Shown: positions 26,447 through 36,710 of the stretch, piece after piece
Layout: every line of letters starts with the position of its first letter
Numbering within the stretch: position 1 is the stretch's first letter
Program-made: the position numbers and the translations under genes
The notes under the pieces: generated by a model
The model's input: only the letters and a program-made list of their open reading frames with translations
The model's database searches: none
What the model was told of the DNA's origin: nothing
Assembly: GCA_902523535.1 (NCBI GenBank)
Contig: CABYZQ010000005.1
Coordinates: 1-64,000, forward strand
Length of the DNA: 64,000 bases
Source: an uncultured Pelagibacteraceae bacterium
GTDB lineage: Bacteria > Pseudomonadota > Alphaproteobacteria > Pelagibacterales > AG-422-B15
Direction of reading: 5' to 3'

Positions 26447-27337
26447 TTAAATTCCAGAATTTGTTTCAACTTGTAAACGGCTTATTGCGATACCAATCAC
26501 GACTAAAATAACCCCAATTAATAGTGAAAATTTCAAAGGTTCGTTCATCAACGCCCACCCGTAAAATATCCCAAAAACAGGTATTAAATAAGCAACTTGC
26601 ATCATGAATGTGGTGCCTGCAGAGCGGATTAAAACTTGCCTTAAGCTAAAAGCTAAACCTGTTGGTATAATTCCTAAATAAATAACAGCAGTTATTGCTG
26701 CTGTATTTAACTCATAACTCATTGGTTGCGCATAAAAGAACATAAACGGAATAAGCCAAATGCTTCCCCATGCTAGCGTATTCATTGTTACCATGTCAGA
26801 AGGCAAGTCTGAAACTTTTCTGATAATTAAATTTGATACCACATATGAACAACCTGCCAGATATATAGCAAGGGCACCAATAAAACTCGACATGTCTGTA
26901 ACAAAAACCTGCACACCTACAGCAAAAATGACTCCTGAAAAGCCTATAATTGTACCAATTGTTTTCCTTAAATTAAGTTTTTCATCTTCAGTAAAATAGT
27001 GGGCGAGTACAAGGGCTAGGAAAGGATTAGCAGACATAATAATAACTCCAATATTACTTGGCAGCGACATAAGCCCATACGGAATTAATGTAAATGGTAT
27101 TGCTGCATTAAATAATCCTATGATTGCATAAGTAAATGAATTTTTCTGAAAGAGTTCTAAATTTCCTGAACGAAAAAGGACAGCTAATAATAATATTAAA
27201 GCGCCAATAAAGGTTCTAAAAAAACCAACTTCAATTGGGTTAAACATTAAATTACAAAATTTTATTGCAACAAATGATGCGCCCCATACAGCACCTAAAA
27301 AGATTAGTAGAAAATAATTATTTAATGTGGAATTCAC
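26447..27337 (-). CDS. DMT-superfamily (EamA) permease
   Basis: A 296-residue membrane protein with ten predicted helices in two five-helix EamA repeats (FLGAVWGASFVAIK opening the first). The family exports amino acids, metabolites or drugs, and the substrate cannot be inferred. It follows the hydrolase gene with a 4-base overlap and is probably co-expressed with it. Confidence 0.88.
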   Translation of the reverse strand: MNSTLNNYFLLIFLGAVWGASFVAIKFCNLMFNPIEVGFFRTFIGALILLLAVLFRSGNLELFQKNSFTYAIIGLFNAAIPFTLIPYGLMSLPSNIGVIIMSANPFLALVLAHYFTEDEKLNLRKTIGTIIGFSGVIFAVGVQVFVTDMSSFIGALAIYLAGCSYVVSNLIIRKVSDLPSDMVTMNTLAWGSIWLIPFMFFYAQPMSYELNTAAITAVIYLGIIPTGLAFSLRQVLIRSAGTTFMMQVAYLIPVFGIFYGWALMNEPLKFSLLIGVILVVIGIAISRLQVETNSGI

Positions 27338-28083
27338 AGAGCTAACTCAGTGATTGTTTGGAATAATATTTTTAGATCCTGATCTCTAGACAAACTATGA
27401 TCACCATCTTCAATTATATTCAATTGTTTATTTTCACTTTCGATCTTATTAATAATTTTTTCTGATGTCTCAAAACTTACAACTTGGTCTAGTCGCCCAT
27501 GAAGCAATCTTATAGGACACTTTATTTTAATTGGCTCGTGTAATATCATATTCTTCTTGCCGTCTTCTAAGAAATTATAAGTTATCGTATAATCTTCTGA
27601 ATATTTGTCCCAATTGATAATGATTTTTCCATCTTTTTTAATTTGAGTTTTTTGCTCTTTACTCAACCTATTCCACTCTCCAACTACAAAGTCAGGAGCC
27701 GATGCGATGCCTATTAATCCATTGATCGTTAAGGGATTTCTCTTAGCTACTATTAGAGAAATCCAACCCCCCATACTTGACCCAATAATTATATTAATCT
27801 TTGATTTACATAAATTGAAAATCTCATGAGCTTCCTCTGACCACTTGCTAATACCTCCATCTTCAAACGCACCCGCTGATGATCCATGACCTGAATAATC
27901 GAATCTTATGAAATTTAAATTATTCGTTTTACACCATGCACTTAAAGCAGTTGCTTTTGTTCCAGTCATACTGGAGCTATAGCCTCCAAAAAAAAATATT
28001 GAGATCTCTGAATTCTGATTCTCATGCAAATATGCAATTTGATCGTTTAGAGATGATTTATGATATTTTATATTATTGAGCAT
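27334..28083 (-). CDS. Alpha/beta hydrolase
   Basis: A 249-residue serine hydrolase. The oxyanion region is FFGGYSSSMTG, a conserved RFDYSGHGSSAG loop follows, the nucleophile elbow is GSSMGG, an Asp lies in LHGRLDQVV, and the catalytic His is in EDGDHSLS. These are the signs of the hydrolase class that includes palmitoyl-protein-thioesterase-like (ABHD10-like) enzymes of alphaproteobacteria. Ester or thioester cleavage is likely, substrate unknown. It overlaps the EamA permease gene by 4 bases. Confidence 0.88.
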   Translation of the reverse strand: MLNNIKYHKSSLNDQIAYLHENQNSEISIFFFGGYSSSMTGTKATALSAWCKTNNLNFIRFDYSGHGSSAGAFEDGGISKWSEEAHEIFNLCKSKINIIIGSSMGGWISLIVAKRNPLTINGLIGIASAPDFVVGEWNRLSKEQKTQIKKDGKIIINWDKYSEDYTITYNFLEDGKKNMILHEPIKIKCPIRLLHGRLDQVVSFETSEKIINKIESENKQLNIIEDGDHSLSRDQDLKILFQTITELAL

Positions 28084-28123
28084 AATGATTTACTATTAAG
28101 CATTTAACTATTAGAAATAGTAT

Positions 28124-29263
28124 ATGCAATCAAAAATTTGTGTATTGCAAGTTATACCTAATCTTGACGTTAGTGGGGCTTCACAAGGTTGTGTAGATGT
28201 TGCAAATTATTTGACAGAAAAAAATTATAATTCCTACATTGCAACAAATTCAGGACAAAATATAATGAAAGTTAGTGAACATGAAACTAAAGTCATAAAA
28301 GTTCCCGTACATTCAAAGAACCCTTTAATCATAATTTTGAATATCTTTAGGCTTGCAAGGATTATTAAATTATTTGGTATAAATATTCTTCATGTACGAA
28401 GTAGGGCGCCTGCATGGAGTTCGTATTTTGCTTGTTTAATGACGCGCACTAAATATGTTTCTACTTTTCATGGAACCTATAATTTTAATAATGTTTTGAA
28501 AAAATATTATAATTCAGTCATGCTAATGACTGATGGCACAATCGCGATTTCCGAATTTATATATAACGAGATTAAGACCAAATATCAAAAAATGCCAAAA
28601 GTAATTAAAATAATTCCAAGAGGCATTGACTTAGAATTTTTCAATGTAGCATCTATAGATCAACAAATCAAAAATGACATTTTAACAGAGTTTAAAATAA
28701 ATAAAGATGCTATCAAAATAATGTTACCTGGGAGAATGACAGAATGGAAAGGTCATTTACTATTACTAAAAGCGTTTGAGCAAGTAAGCCAACAAACTGA
28801 AAAAAAACTTGAATTATTAATGGTAGGGCCTGACGACAATACTTCACTTAAAGAAAGATTAACGACTTTTGTTCATGAAAAAGATATTGAAGGTAATGTG
28901 CATTTTATCAGTGCAAGAAATGATATTAATAACTTTTACAGCATTGCAGATATAGTTGTCTCACCATCTACAGATCCCGAGGCTTTTGGTAGAATTTCTG
29001 TTGAAGCGCAAGCAATGGGCAAATTTGTTATAGCCTCTAATCATGGGGGTTCAACTGAAACTATTATTAATAATGAAACAGGTTACTTATTTAATAACGC
29101 CGATGAGAATGATTTATCTGCTAAAATATTAAAAGCAATTAATGAAGATAAACACTGCTCAGAAACAGTTAGACAGGCATGCATAACAAATGTTCAAAAA
29201 AATTATTCAGATAAAAAAATGTGTGACTCAACTTTAAATTTTTATAATGAAATAATCGGATAA
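28124..29263 (+). CDS. Glycosyltransferase family 4
   Basis: A 379-residue GT-B glycosyltransferase. The N-terminal acceptor domain starts VLQVIPNLDVSGASQGCVDVA, and the donor domain has IMLPGRMTEWKGH and VSPSTDPEAFGRISVEAQAMG, the E-x7-E signature of GT4. The sugar is unknown. Adjacency to a GT9-type heptosyltransferase-like gene, which starts at the very next base, suggests LPS core assembly at the cytoplasmic face. Confidence 0.9.
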   Translation: MQSKICVLQVIPNLDVSGASQGCVDVANYLTEKNYNSYIATNSGQNIMKVSEHETKVIKVPVHSKNPLIIILNIFRLARIIKLFGINILHVRSRAPAWSSYFACLMTRTKYVSTFHGTYNFNNVLKKYYNSVMLMTDGTIAISEFIYNEIKTKYQKMPKVIKIIPRGIDLEFFNVASIDQQIKNDILTEFKINKDAIKIMLPGRMTEWKGHLLLLKAFEQVSQQTEKKLELLMVGPDDNTSLKERLTTFVHEKDIEGNVHFISARNDINNFYSIADIVVSPSTDPEAFGRISVEAQAMGKFVIASNHGGSTETIINNETGYLFNNADENDLSAKILKAINEDKHCSETVRQACITNVQKNYSDKKMCDSTLNFYNEIIG

Positions 29264-30190
29264 ATGACCAACAAGATTTTAGTAATAAAACATGGATCGT
29301 TTGGTGATATTATACAAATTAATGGATGCCTGAGAGATATACGAGAAAATTATATTGATAATGAAATTTATATTCTTACTACACCTGCGTTCAGATCTTA
29401 TTTTGAAAGATGTCCCTACATTGATAAAGTTATAGTTGATGAAAGAAAATCTAGGTGGAATATTTTTTATTTACTAAAGATTAAAGATATAATTATAAAC
29501 TTAAAATTTCAAAAAATATTTGATTTACAAAATTCACGTAGAACAGAGTTCTATAGAAAATATTTATCGAATTCGATTGAATGGATTTCTTCAAGAACAA
29601 TATTAAATCCAAATGAAAGAAAAGAAGAGTTTGATAAAAAAAGTATACTTGAGAGATTTAACATACAATTATCTAGAGCTAATGTGAATGTACAATTTAC
29701 ATATAAACCTCAAGTTACATGGATGATTGATCAAGAATTTGCTATACCCTCATCAATAAAGAAAAATTATATTACACTTTTTCCATTTTGTTCCATTAAG
29801 CATCGTCAGAAATTATGGCCTCATTACCAGGATTTAATCACTAAATTAAAAATAAAATATCCAGACATCGATATCATTATTGTTCCAGGGCCAGGAGAAT
29901 ATGAAAAAGCAAGAAATTATGACGTCAAAATATTAATGAATAACAAAGATCATACAAATTTCTTTCAATTATCGAAGATATTGGCTGGCTCAAAATATGT
30001 AATCTCAAACGACACTGGACCTGCACATCTTGCGGCCCATTTGGGCTGTAAAGGCTTAGCTATATTTGGAAGTCATACATCTCCTGAGAAAGTAAGTATT
30101 CAGACAGATAATTTTCATAGTATTTCCAGTAAAAATTTACATGAACTCACTCCTGACATGGTCATTGAGAAAATAGATTCTCATTTGTAG
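29264..30190 (+). CDS. Glycosyltransferase family 9 (heptosyltransferase-like)
   Basis: A 308-residue GT9 protein. It opens with ILVIKHGSFGDIIQINGCLRDI, and the donor-binding end reads YVISNDTGPAHLAAHLGCKGLAIFGSHTSPE, the family signature for ADP-heptose binding. It probably adds heptose or a related sugar to LPS core. It abuts the GT4 gene with zero spacing, and thrS follows 18 bases later. Confidence 0.9.
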   Translation: MTNKILVIKHGSFGDIIQINGCLRDIRENYIDNEIYILTTPAFRSYFERCPYIDKVIVDERKSRWNIFYLLKIKDIIINLKFQKIFDLQNSRRTEFYRKYLSNSIEWISSRTILNPNERKEEFDKKSILERFNIQLSRANVNVQFTYKPQVTWMIDQEFAIPSSIKKNYITLFPFCSIKHRQKLWPHYQDLITKLKIKYPDIDIIIVPGPGEYEKARNYDVKILMNNKDHTNFFQLSKILAGSKYVISNDTGPAHLAAHLGCKGLAIFGSHTSPEKVSIQTDNFHSISSKNLHELTPDMVIEKIDSHL

Positions 30191-30208
30191 ATAGATGATA
30201 TAGTAGTT

Positions 30209-31957
30209 ATGTCCTTTATGGAAAATGAAGAAAAATTTATAGAAACATTACGTCACGATACGGCCCATGTTCTTGCCATGGCTGTTCAAGAGTTATTCCC
30301 TGAAACACAAGTCACTATTGGACCTGTTATTGAGAATGGGTTCTACTATGACTTTGATCGCAAAGACCCTTTTACTGATAAAGACCTTAGTGTCATCGAA
30401 AAAAAGATGAAAGAAATTGTGAATAGAGATGTGAAGACGTCATTTAAAGTAATGAAAAGAGAAGATGCAATTAAATTATTTTTAGATAAGGGTGAAAAAT
30501 ATAAAGTTGAAATTATTAAAGATTTGCCTGAAAGTGAAGAGTTAAAAGTATACTACCATGGTGATTGGTTTGATTTATGTAAAGGTCCACACTTAGAATC
30601 AACTGGAAAGATTGGTAAGGCTTTTAAGCTAACAAAAGTCGCAGGAGCATATTGGAGGGGTGACTCTAATAATCCAATGTTGCAAAGAATATATGGCACG
30701 GCATGGGAAACTGAAGAAGAATTAAAAAACTACTTAATGCTTTTAGAGGAAGCTGAAAAAAGAGATCATAGAAAACTTGGTAAGCAACTTGATTTGTTTC
30801 ATTTTCAAGAAGAAGCTCCAGGGTCTGTTTTCTGGCATGCAAAAGGATGGACCTTATTCAGAACTTTAATCGATTACATGAGGCATCGCCAAGAGGAAGC
30901 TGGTTATGAAGAGATTAATACTCCTGATATTATGGACAAATCTCTATGGGAACTTTCAGGACATTTAGAAAAATTTGGCGACAACATGTTCACCACTGAA
31001 GCAAGGGAAGATAGAGTTTATGCATTAAAGCCAATGAATTGTCCAGGGTGTGTTCAAGTATATAAGCAGGGATTGAAAAGTTATCGAGATTTGCCATTAA
31101 GAGTTGCAGAATTTGGTAAAGTGCACAGATATGAACCATCTGGAGCCCTGCATGGTTTGATGCGAGTTAGAGCATTTACCCAGGATGATGCTCATATATT
31201 TTGTACTGAGGATCAAATTACTGAAGAAAGCAAAAAAGTTTGCGACCTTGTTCTCAGTATTTATAAAGATTTTGGATTTGATAAAGTTTCAATTAAATTT
31301 TCTGATAGACCTGAGAAAAGAGTTGGCAGTGATGCAATATGGGATAAGTCCGAAGAAGCTCTTCGACAAGCCATGGAAGCTACAGGATTAGAATATTCAT
31401 TGAATCCAGGTGAAGGGGCATTTTACGGTCCAAAGCTTGAATTCATTCTTAAAGATGCAATAGGTCGTGAATGGCAATGTGGTACTTTGCAAGTTGATTT
31501 GAATATGCCTGAAAGATTAGGTGGACATTTTATTGCTGAGGATGGACAAAAATATAATCCAGTAATGCTGCACAGAGCACTCTTTGGATCATTAGAGCGT
31601 TTCACAGGAATATTAATAGAACATTATGCTGGTGCTCTCCCACTATGGCTTTCACCAGTACAAGCGGTCGTTACACCAATAACTACTGAAATAAATGAAT
31701 ACGGTGAAGAAGTTTATGAAAGTTTAAAAAACGCGGGAATAAGGGTTGAAAAAGATCTACGTAACGAAAAAATTAGTTATAAAATTAGAGAAAATTCACT
31801 TAAAAAAATTCCATTTCAATTAATTCTTGGAAAGAAGGAAATTGAAGAACGTTCTATAACAATGAGAGCGTTTGGAAGCGACAAACAAGAAAAAATAAAG
31901 TTTGAAAATTTAAATGATTTTTTTATAAAAAAATGTATGATGCCATCACAACAATAG
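30209..31957 (+). CDS. thrS: Threonyl-tRNA synthetase without TGS domain
   Basis: A 582-residue class II synthetase. The editing (SAD) domain begins almost at once ([17 protein letters not shown]) and ends [19 protein letters not shown]. The catalytic core has [42 protein letters not shown] and [11 protein letters not shown], and the anticodon-binding domain follows. Zinc ligands Cys, His, His are in place. The usual 60-residue N-terminal TGS domain is absent: E. coli ThrRS has 642 residues, and only 18 bases separate this start from the preceding gene. Editing histidines (HxxxH and CxGPH) are kept. Confidence 0.95.
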   Translation: MSFMENEEKFIETLRHDTAHVLAMAVQELFPETQVTIGPVIENGFYYDFDRKDPFTDKDLSVIEKKMKEIVNRDVKTSFKVMKREDAIKLFLDKGEKYKVEIIKDLPESEELKVYYHGDWFDLCKGPHLESTGKIGKAFKLTKVAGAYWRGDSNNPMLQRIYGTAWETEEELKNYLMLLEEAEKRDHRKLGKQLDLFHFQEEAPGSVFWHAKGWTLFRTLIDYMRHRQEEAGYEEINTPDIMDKSLWELSGHLEKFGDNMFTTEAREDRVYALKPMNCPGCVQVYKQGLKSYRDLPLRVAEFGKVHRYEPSGALHGLMRVRAFTQDDAHIFCTEDQITEESKKVCDLVLSIYKDFGFDKVSIKFSDRPEKRVGSDAIWDKSEEALRQAMEATGLEYSLNPGEGAFYGPKLEFILKDAIGREWQCGTLQVDLNMPERLGGHFIAEDGQKYNPVMLHRALFGSLERFTGILIEHYAGALPLWLSPVQAVVTPITTEINEYGEEVYESLKNAGIRVEKDLRNEKISYKIRENSLKKIPFQLILGKKEIEERSITMRAFGSDKQEKIKFENLNDFFIKKCMMPSQQ

Positions 31958-31961
31958 ATAT

Positions 31962-31967
31962 AGGAGA
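31962..31967 (+). promoter_or_regulatory. Ribosome binding site fixing the infC AUA start
   Basis: AGGAGA at 31962-31967, 5 bases before ATA at 31973. This strong site, together with the homologous N terminus beginning (Met)-Ala, selects ATA. An in-frame ATT at 31967 would lie inside the Shine-Dalgarno and is therefore unlikely. Confidence 0.75.
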
Positions 31968-31972
31968 TTAAA

Positions 31973-32521
31973 ATAGCACTTCAAAAGAAAAATAATAGAT
32001 ACAATCAATCTACTAAAGGCCCAAAATTCCGAATTAACGAATTCATAACCACTTCCACAGTTAGACTAATTGATGAAAAAGGTAACAACCTTGGAGTTGT
32101 TGATACCGATGAAGCTGTTAAAAAAGCTTTAGAGGTAGGACTAGATCTTGTTGAAGTATCCCCACAAGTTGACCCGCCGGTATGTAAAATTCTAGACTTT
32201 GGAAAATTTAAATATGAGGCTCAAAAAAAAGCTAGTACTTCGAAGAAAAAACAAAAGGAAGTTACAATAAAAGAAATAAAAATGCGGCCAGGGATAGATG
32301 TTCATGATTATGATTTTAAAGTAAGAGCGGCACAAAAGTTTATTTCTGCTGGAGACAAAGTAAAATTTACCATTAGATTCAAAGGGCGTGAATTCGAGCA
32401 TCACGATATCGCCGAGAACTTGATGGAAAGAATAAGGGAGACTATGGGATCAACCAGTAAAATTGAGCAAGAGCCCAAACTAGAAGGTAGGCAATTTACA
32501 ATGATTTTTACTCCTAACTAG
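31973..32521 (+). CDS. infC: Translation initiation factor IF-3 (AUA start)
   Basis: A 182-residue IF3. The first ATG in frame is only at 32282, halfway through, but the frame is open from ATA at 31973 and translates into a full IF3 N-domain: KGPKFRINEFITTSTVRLI, EVGLDLVEVSPQVDPPVCKILDFGKF, then the C-domain KEIKMRPGIDVHDYDFKVRAA and KFTIRFKGREFEH. A rare start codon in infC is a known device: IF3 rejects non-standard starts and so limits its own synthesis. E. coli uses AUU. Start 15 bases after thrS; rpmI and rplT follow, the conserved thrS-infC-rpmI-rplT order. Confidence 0.96.
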   Translation: MALQKKNNRYNQSTKGPKFRINEFITTSTVRLIDEKGNNLGVVDTDEAVKKALEVGLDLVEVSPQVDPPVCKILDFGKFKYEAQKKASTSKKKQKEVTIKEIKMRPGIDVHDYDFKVRAAQKFISAGDKVKFTIRFKGREFEHHDIAENLMERIRETMGSTSKIEQEPKLEGRQFTMIFTPN

Positions 32522-32600
32522 CCTATTTTTTCATATTCTCTTCAATTATAAAAACCTTTGATTTTTTCCTATCCAGGGGATATAACCCTGCTCATTCATT

Positions 32601-32798
32601 ATGACAAAACTCAAAACAAAAAAGGGCGCTAATAAGAGGTTCAGAGTTACTGCATCTGGGAAAGTTAAATCTTACCAAAGTGGCAAAAAGCACGGCATGA
32701 TTAAAAGGACTAATAAGCAGATAAGGAATCAGAGAGGGTCAACTATTCTGTCTGATCAAGATGCCCGCATTGTTAAAAAGTTTCTACCGTACGCATAG
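32601..32798 (+). CDS. rpmI: 50S ribosomal protein L35
   Basis: A 65-residue basic protein. [20 protein letters not shown] at the N terminus and the [10 protein letters not shown] stretch are diagnostic of L35. It binds 23S rRNA in the large subunit. It sits between infC (79 bases) and rplT (13 bases) in the conserved initiation-factor operon. Confidence 0.97.
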   Translation: MTKLKTKKGANKRFRVTASGKVKSYQSGKKHGMIKRTNKQIRNQRGSTILSDQDARIVKKFLPYA

Positions 32799-32811
32799 AT
32801 AGGTTTTTATT

Positions 32812-33168
32812 ATGGCAAGAGTTAAAAGAGGAGTTACTGCACACGCAAGACACAAGAAGGTGATCAAGCAAGCTAAAGGTTACCGAGGTCGACGAAAAAA
32901 TACCTTCAAAGTAGCAAAGCAGGCAGTCGAAAAATCTCTACAATATGCATATCGTGATCGCCGAGCCAAAAAGAGAGACTTCAGGTCTCTATGGACTCAA
33001 AGAATAAATGCTGGGGCAAGAGAGTGCGGTATATCATACTCAGTTTTTATAAGCGGATTGAAAAAATTGAATATCTCACTCGATAGAAAGATCCTAGCTG
33101 ATTTAGCAATGAATGAACCATCGTCGTTTAAGCATTTAGCCGAACAAGTTCAATCTGCCGCTAAATAA
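32812..33168 (+). CDS. rplT: 50S ribosomal protein L20
   Basis: A 118-residue L20. It starts [20 protein letters not shown] and continues [20 protein letters not shown], the long basic N-terminal helix that threads 23S rRNA during early 50S assembly. In other bacteria L20 represses its own operon; no L20-binding leader structure is evident in the 79 bases before rpmI. pheS follows 71 bases later. Confidence 0.97.
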   Translation: MARVKRGVTAHARHKKVIKQAKGYRGRRKNTFKVAKQAVEKSLQYAYRDRRAKKRDFRSLWTQRINAGARECGISYSVFISGLKKLNISLDRKILADLAMNEPSSFKHLAEQVQSAAK

Positions 33169-33239
33169 CTAGCTTATTAGCCTTTACACAAATATATTCT
33201 TATTACAGAAAAAACTAAATCTGATATTGTTGTATTGTT

Positions 33240-34310
33240 ATGGTTGATTTTACAAAACTAGAGCAAGAAATTACAAATTCTTTATCTAAAGTTAAAGATT
33301 TAGAAAGCTTGAATGAATGTCGTATAAAATATCTTGGTAAAAAAGGAGAGATATCTCTTTTAATGAAGGAGCTTGCTAATCTCTCAGGCGAAGATAGAAA
33401 AAAACAAGCTGAAATACTAAATACTCTTAAAAATAAAACATTGAGTCTTATAGAAGACAAGACAGAAGAACTAAACGATAGGAATTTAAATGAAAAACTA
33501 TCATCTGAGACACTCGATGTAACATTACCAGTATCAAGTTCTTTGGGATCAATTCACCCTATAACTCAAGTTATTGAGGAAGTAGTCACAATATTTGGCG
33601 ACTTAGATTTTTATGTTGCAGAGGGGCCAGAAGTCGAAACGGACTATAATAATTTCACTGCGCTAAATACATCAGAACATCATCCGGCAAGGCAAATGCA
33701 TGATACATTTTATGTAGAAACGCAAACAGACAGTATGCAGAATGTGTTAAGAACGCATACATCACCTGTACAAATCAGGAGTATGCTTCAGCATAAACCT
33801 CCTATTAGACTGATTGCTCCTGGGAAAACATTTAGATGCGATAATGACCAAACACATTCTCCAATGTTTCATCAAGTTGAGGGATTAGTAATCGATCAAG
33901 AAAGCAATATGAGTCATCTCAAGGGATGTCTTGAAATATTTCTTAAAACTTTTTTTGAAACAGATAAACTTAAAATGAGATTTCGACCAAGTCATTTTCC
34001 GTTCACAGAGCCGTCAGCAGAGGTTGATATAGGTTATACTAAAAAAGGGAATCAATTAGTTATTGGTGAAGGCGATGACTGGCTAGAAATATTAGGCTGC
34101 GGGATGGTGCACCCAAAAGTTCTACAAAATGTGAATATTGATCCGAATAGTTTTCAAGGGTATGCCTTTGGGATGGGCATAGAACGCCTTGCAATGCTTA
34201 AGTACGGTATAAGTGATTTAAGGACCTTTTTTGAGTGCGATTTAAGATGGAATAAGCATTATGGCTTTTCTCCACTGAACTTTCCTTCTCTCATCAGGGA
34301 CTTAAGCTAA
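33240..34310 (+). CDS. pheS: Phenylalanyl-tRNA synthetase alpha subunit
   Basis: A 356-residue class II catalytic subunit. An N-terminal coiled coil (about 1-95) is followed by motif 2 GKTFRCDNDQTHSPMFHQVEGL and motif 3 YAFGMGIERLAMLKYGISDLR. It charges tRNA-Phe as part of a PheS2PheT2 tetramer. The stop shares one base with the pheT ATG (TAATG), giving strict coupling of the two subunits. Confidence 0.97.
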   Translation: MVDFTKLEQEITNSLSKVKDLESLNECRIKYLGKKGEISLLMKELANLSGEDRKKQAEILNTLKNKTLSLIEDKTEELNDRNLNEKLSSETLDVTLPVSSSLGSIHPITQVIEEVVTIFGDLDFYVAEGPEVETDYNNFTALNTSEHHPARQMHDTFYVETQTDSMQNVLRTHTSPVQIRSMLQHKPPIRLIAPGKTFRCDNDQTHSPMFHQVEGLVIDQESNMSHLKGCLEIFLKTFFETDKLKMRFRPSHFPFTEPSAEVDIGYTKKGNQLVIGEGDDWLEILGCGMVHPKVLQNVNIDPNSFQGYAFGMGIERLAMLKYGISDLRTFFECDLRWNKHYGFSPLNFPSLIRDLS

Positions 34311-36697
34311 TGAAGTTCACTTACTCATGGCTAAAAGAGCATCTAGAAACAGAGCATCAATATAATGAAGTAGTTGATAAATTAACGGCAATTGGATTGG
34401 AGGTAGAGAGTGTTCAAGATACAGGCCTAGCCTATAAAGACTTTATTGTTGGACAGGTTTTGGAAGAAGAAAAACACCCTAATGCAGATAAACTAAAATT
34501 ATGCAAAGTAGATATCGGTAGAGAAAAAGTTGATGTAGTATGCGGAGCTCCCAATGTTACAAAAGGGATGAAAGTTGTTTATGCACCTGTTGGATGTGTC
34601 ATTCCTGTAAACCAAATGAAAATAAAAGCAGCAAAGATTCGTGGCGTAGAGTCTTATGGAATGATGTGTTCTGAGTATGAACTCGGAATTTCAAATGAGC
34701 ACGACGGTATTATCAGTTTAGAGCAAGATACAGAGGTTGGCAGTTCATACGCAGACTTGTCGGGAATGAATGACATTTTAATTGAAATAGGTATTACTCC
34801 CAACCGTCAAGACTGTTTGGGGGTTTTGGGAGTTGCACGGGATTTAGCTGCAGCAGGTGTTGGGAAGTTAAAGAATCGAGAGTTCAAGACAGAAAAAGGT
34901 TCGTTCGAGTCCCCAATTAAAATTGAAATACAAGATAATGATATATGCCCAGCATTCGCAGGAAGCTATATTAAAAATGTAAAAAATGTAGCAAGTCCTG
35001 ACTGGCTACAAAAAAAATTAAAGTCAATTGGCTTAAGGCCCATTTCCGCTTTAGTCGATATTACAAATTATGTAATGTTTGACCAAAATAGACCATTGCA
35101 TGTCTACGATGCTGATAAAGTTAAAGGAAAAATTATAGTGCGATCAGCTCAAGACGGTGAAAGCTTTAAAGCTTTAGATGAAAAGATCTATGATTTAAAA
35201 AAGGGTATGTGCACAATTTCAGATGAAGAAAAGGTTTTAGGTCTGGGAGGCATTATGGGCGGTGAAAGCACAGGGTGTAATTTTGATACCATTAATGTCC
35301 TTTTAGAATCTGCACTTTTTGACAAAGTAAATACAGCAAGAACAGGGAGAGATTTATCTATATTGAGCGATGCAAGATACAGATTTGAAAGAGGAATTGA
35401 TCCAAGGTCAACTTTAGAGGGGATTCACTTTGCAACTCAACTAATACTTGAAATATGCGGAGGTGAATGTAGTGAAATTGTATTAGCTGGAAAAATATCT
35501 GAAACTCCTAATACAATTGATATTTTAGGTAAAAATATAGTTAAAAGATTGGGATTAGAGATCACAGATGATGAAATTATTTCAATTTTGAGCTCTTTAG
35601 GCTTTGGTGCAAAGAAAAGTGGTGAGAATATTCACTGTACAATTCCATCATGGCGGCAGGACATCCATGGAGAAGCAGATATAAGTGAAGAAATTATTCG
35701 CATTAAAGGGTATGAAAATATTCCAACTTCAAATATTAGAGCTATCAGTAAGGTCAACAAAGATATACTAAATAGTACTCAAAAAATTATTTCAAAGGCA
35801 AAGCATTTCATAGCGTCAGAGGGATATAATGAATTTATTACATTCTCTTTTTCAGATTCTAAGAAAAGTAGTTTTTTTGGCGAAATTGAAAAATTAAAAA
35901 TAATCAATCCGATATCAGAGGATTTAGATATATTAAGACCTAGCCTTATTCCCAACTTATTAGCATCAATTAAAAAAAATACAGCACGTGGAATTGATTC
36001 TTTATCTGTTTTTGAAGCTGGCGGTCAGTACAGTTCAACCACTCCTGAAGATCAAATAAATTCAATATGCGGCGTGAAATATGGCTTAAGCAATAGTAAG
36101 ACTTGGAGAAGCGAAAAAAAAGAATTTGATATTTTTGATGTTAAAAATGATCTATTAAACGTTATAAATTATTTAGTACCAGGAAATAAGAAAATTTCAA
36201 TCTCTGATGAAGCCCCTTCATGGTATCACCCAGGACGCTCAGGTAAGATTATCCTAAACAAGAAAATAGAGATTGGTTACTTTGGCGAATTACATCCAAG
36301 AATTGCAAATAAATTTAAAATAAAAACAAGAGTAAACTTATTTGAGTTATTGATAGATAGTGTTCCCTTGACCGAAAAGAAGACCACGAACAAACCACTA
36401 CTAATTCTAAGTGATTTTCAAAGTGTAACGAGAGATTTTGCGTTTATACTTGATAAGGATGTTAAAAGTAGTGATTTAATCAAAGCTGCATTAAATGTTG
36501 ATACAAAAATAATAAAGAGTGCAGAAATATTTGACTTATTTGAGGACAAAAGTTTGGGAGATGATAAAAAATCAATGGCAATCAAAGTTGTTTTGCAGTC
36601 TGAAGAAAAGACATTAGATGAAAATGATATTAATAGCTTGAGTTCAAAAATAGTTGAAGCTATTGAAAAATCTACTTCTGGAACTGTTCGATCCTAA
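34310..36697 (+). CDS. pheT: Phenylalanyl-tRNA synthetase beta subunit
   Basis: A 795-residue PheT of normal length with all domains: N-terminal B1, EMAP-like tRNA-binding domain ([21 protein letters not shown]), B3/B4 editing domain ([22 protein letters not shown]), B5, the catalytic-like B6/B7 and a C-terminal ferredoxin-fold anticodon-binding domain ([18 protein letters not shown]). It recognises and proofreads tRNA-Phe. lepA begins 13 bases after it. Confidence 0.97.
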   Translation: MKFTYSWLKEHLETEHQYNEVVDKLTAIGLEVESVQDTGLAYKDFIVGQVLEEEKHPNADKLKLCKVDIGREKVDVVCGAPNVTKGMKVVYAPVGCVIPVNQMKIKAAKIRGVESYGMMCSEYELGISNEHDGIISLEQDTEVGSSYADLSGMNDILIEIGITPNRQDCLGVLGVARDLAAAGVGKLKNREFKTEKGSFESPIKIEIQDNDICPAFAGSYIKNVKNVASPDWLQKKLKSIGLRPISALVDITNYVMFDQNRPLHVYDADKVKGKIIVRSAQDGESFKALDEKIYDLKKGMCTISDEEKVLGLGGIMGGESTGCNFDTINVLLESALFDKVNTARTGRDLSILSDARYRFERGIDPRSTLEGIHFATQLILEICGGECSEIVLAGKISETPNTIDILGKNIVKRLGLEITDDEIISILSSLGFGAKKSGENIHCTIPSWRQDIHGEADISEEIIRIKGYENIPTSNIRAISKVNKDILNSTQKIISKAKHFIASEGYNEFITFSFSDSKKSSFFGEIEKLKIINPISEDLDILRPSLIPNLLASIKKNTARGIDSLSVFEAGGQYSSTTPEDQINSICGVKYGLSNSKTWRSEKKEFDIFDVKNDLLNVINYLVPGNKKISISDEAPSWYHPGRSGKIILNKKIEIGYFGELHPRIANKFKIKTRVNLFELLIDSVPLTEKKTTNKPLLILSDFQSVTRDFAFILDKDVKSSDLIKAALNVDTKIIKSAEIFDLFEDKSLGDDKKSMAIKVVLQSEEKTLDENDINSLSSKIVEAIEKSTSGTVRS

Positions 36698-36710
36698 AAA
36701 TTTATATTTT

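Noticed and set aside
32282-32521. Short ORF beginning at the first ATG in the IF3 frame
   Set aside because: It is only the C-terminal half of infC. The frame is open and homologous upstream to ATA at 31973.
36654-36710. Upstream ATG giving a 618-residue LepA
   Set aside because: The added residues overlap pheT and are unlike LepA. The ATG at 36711 gives the standard 599 residues.
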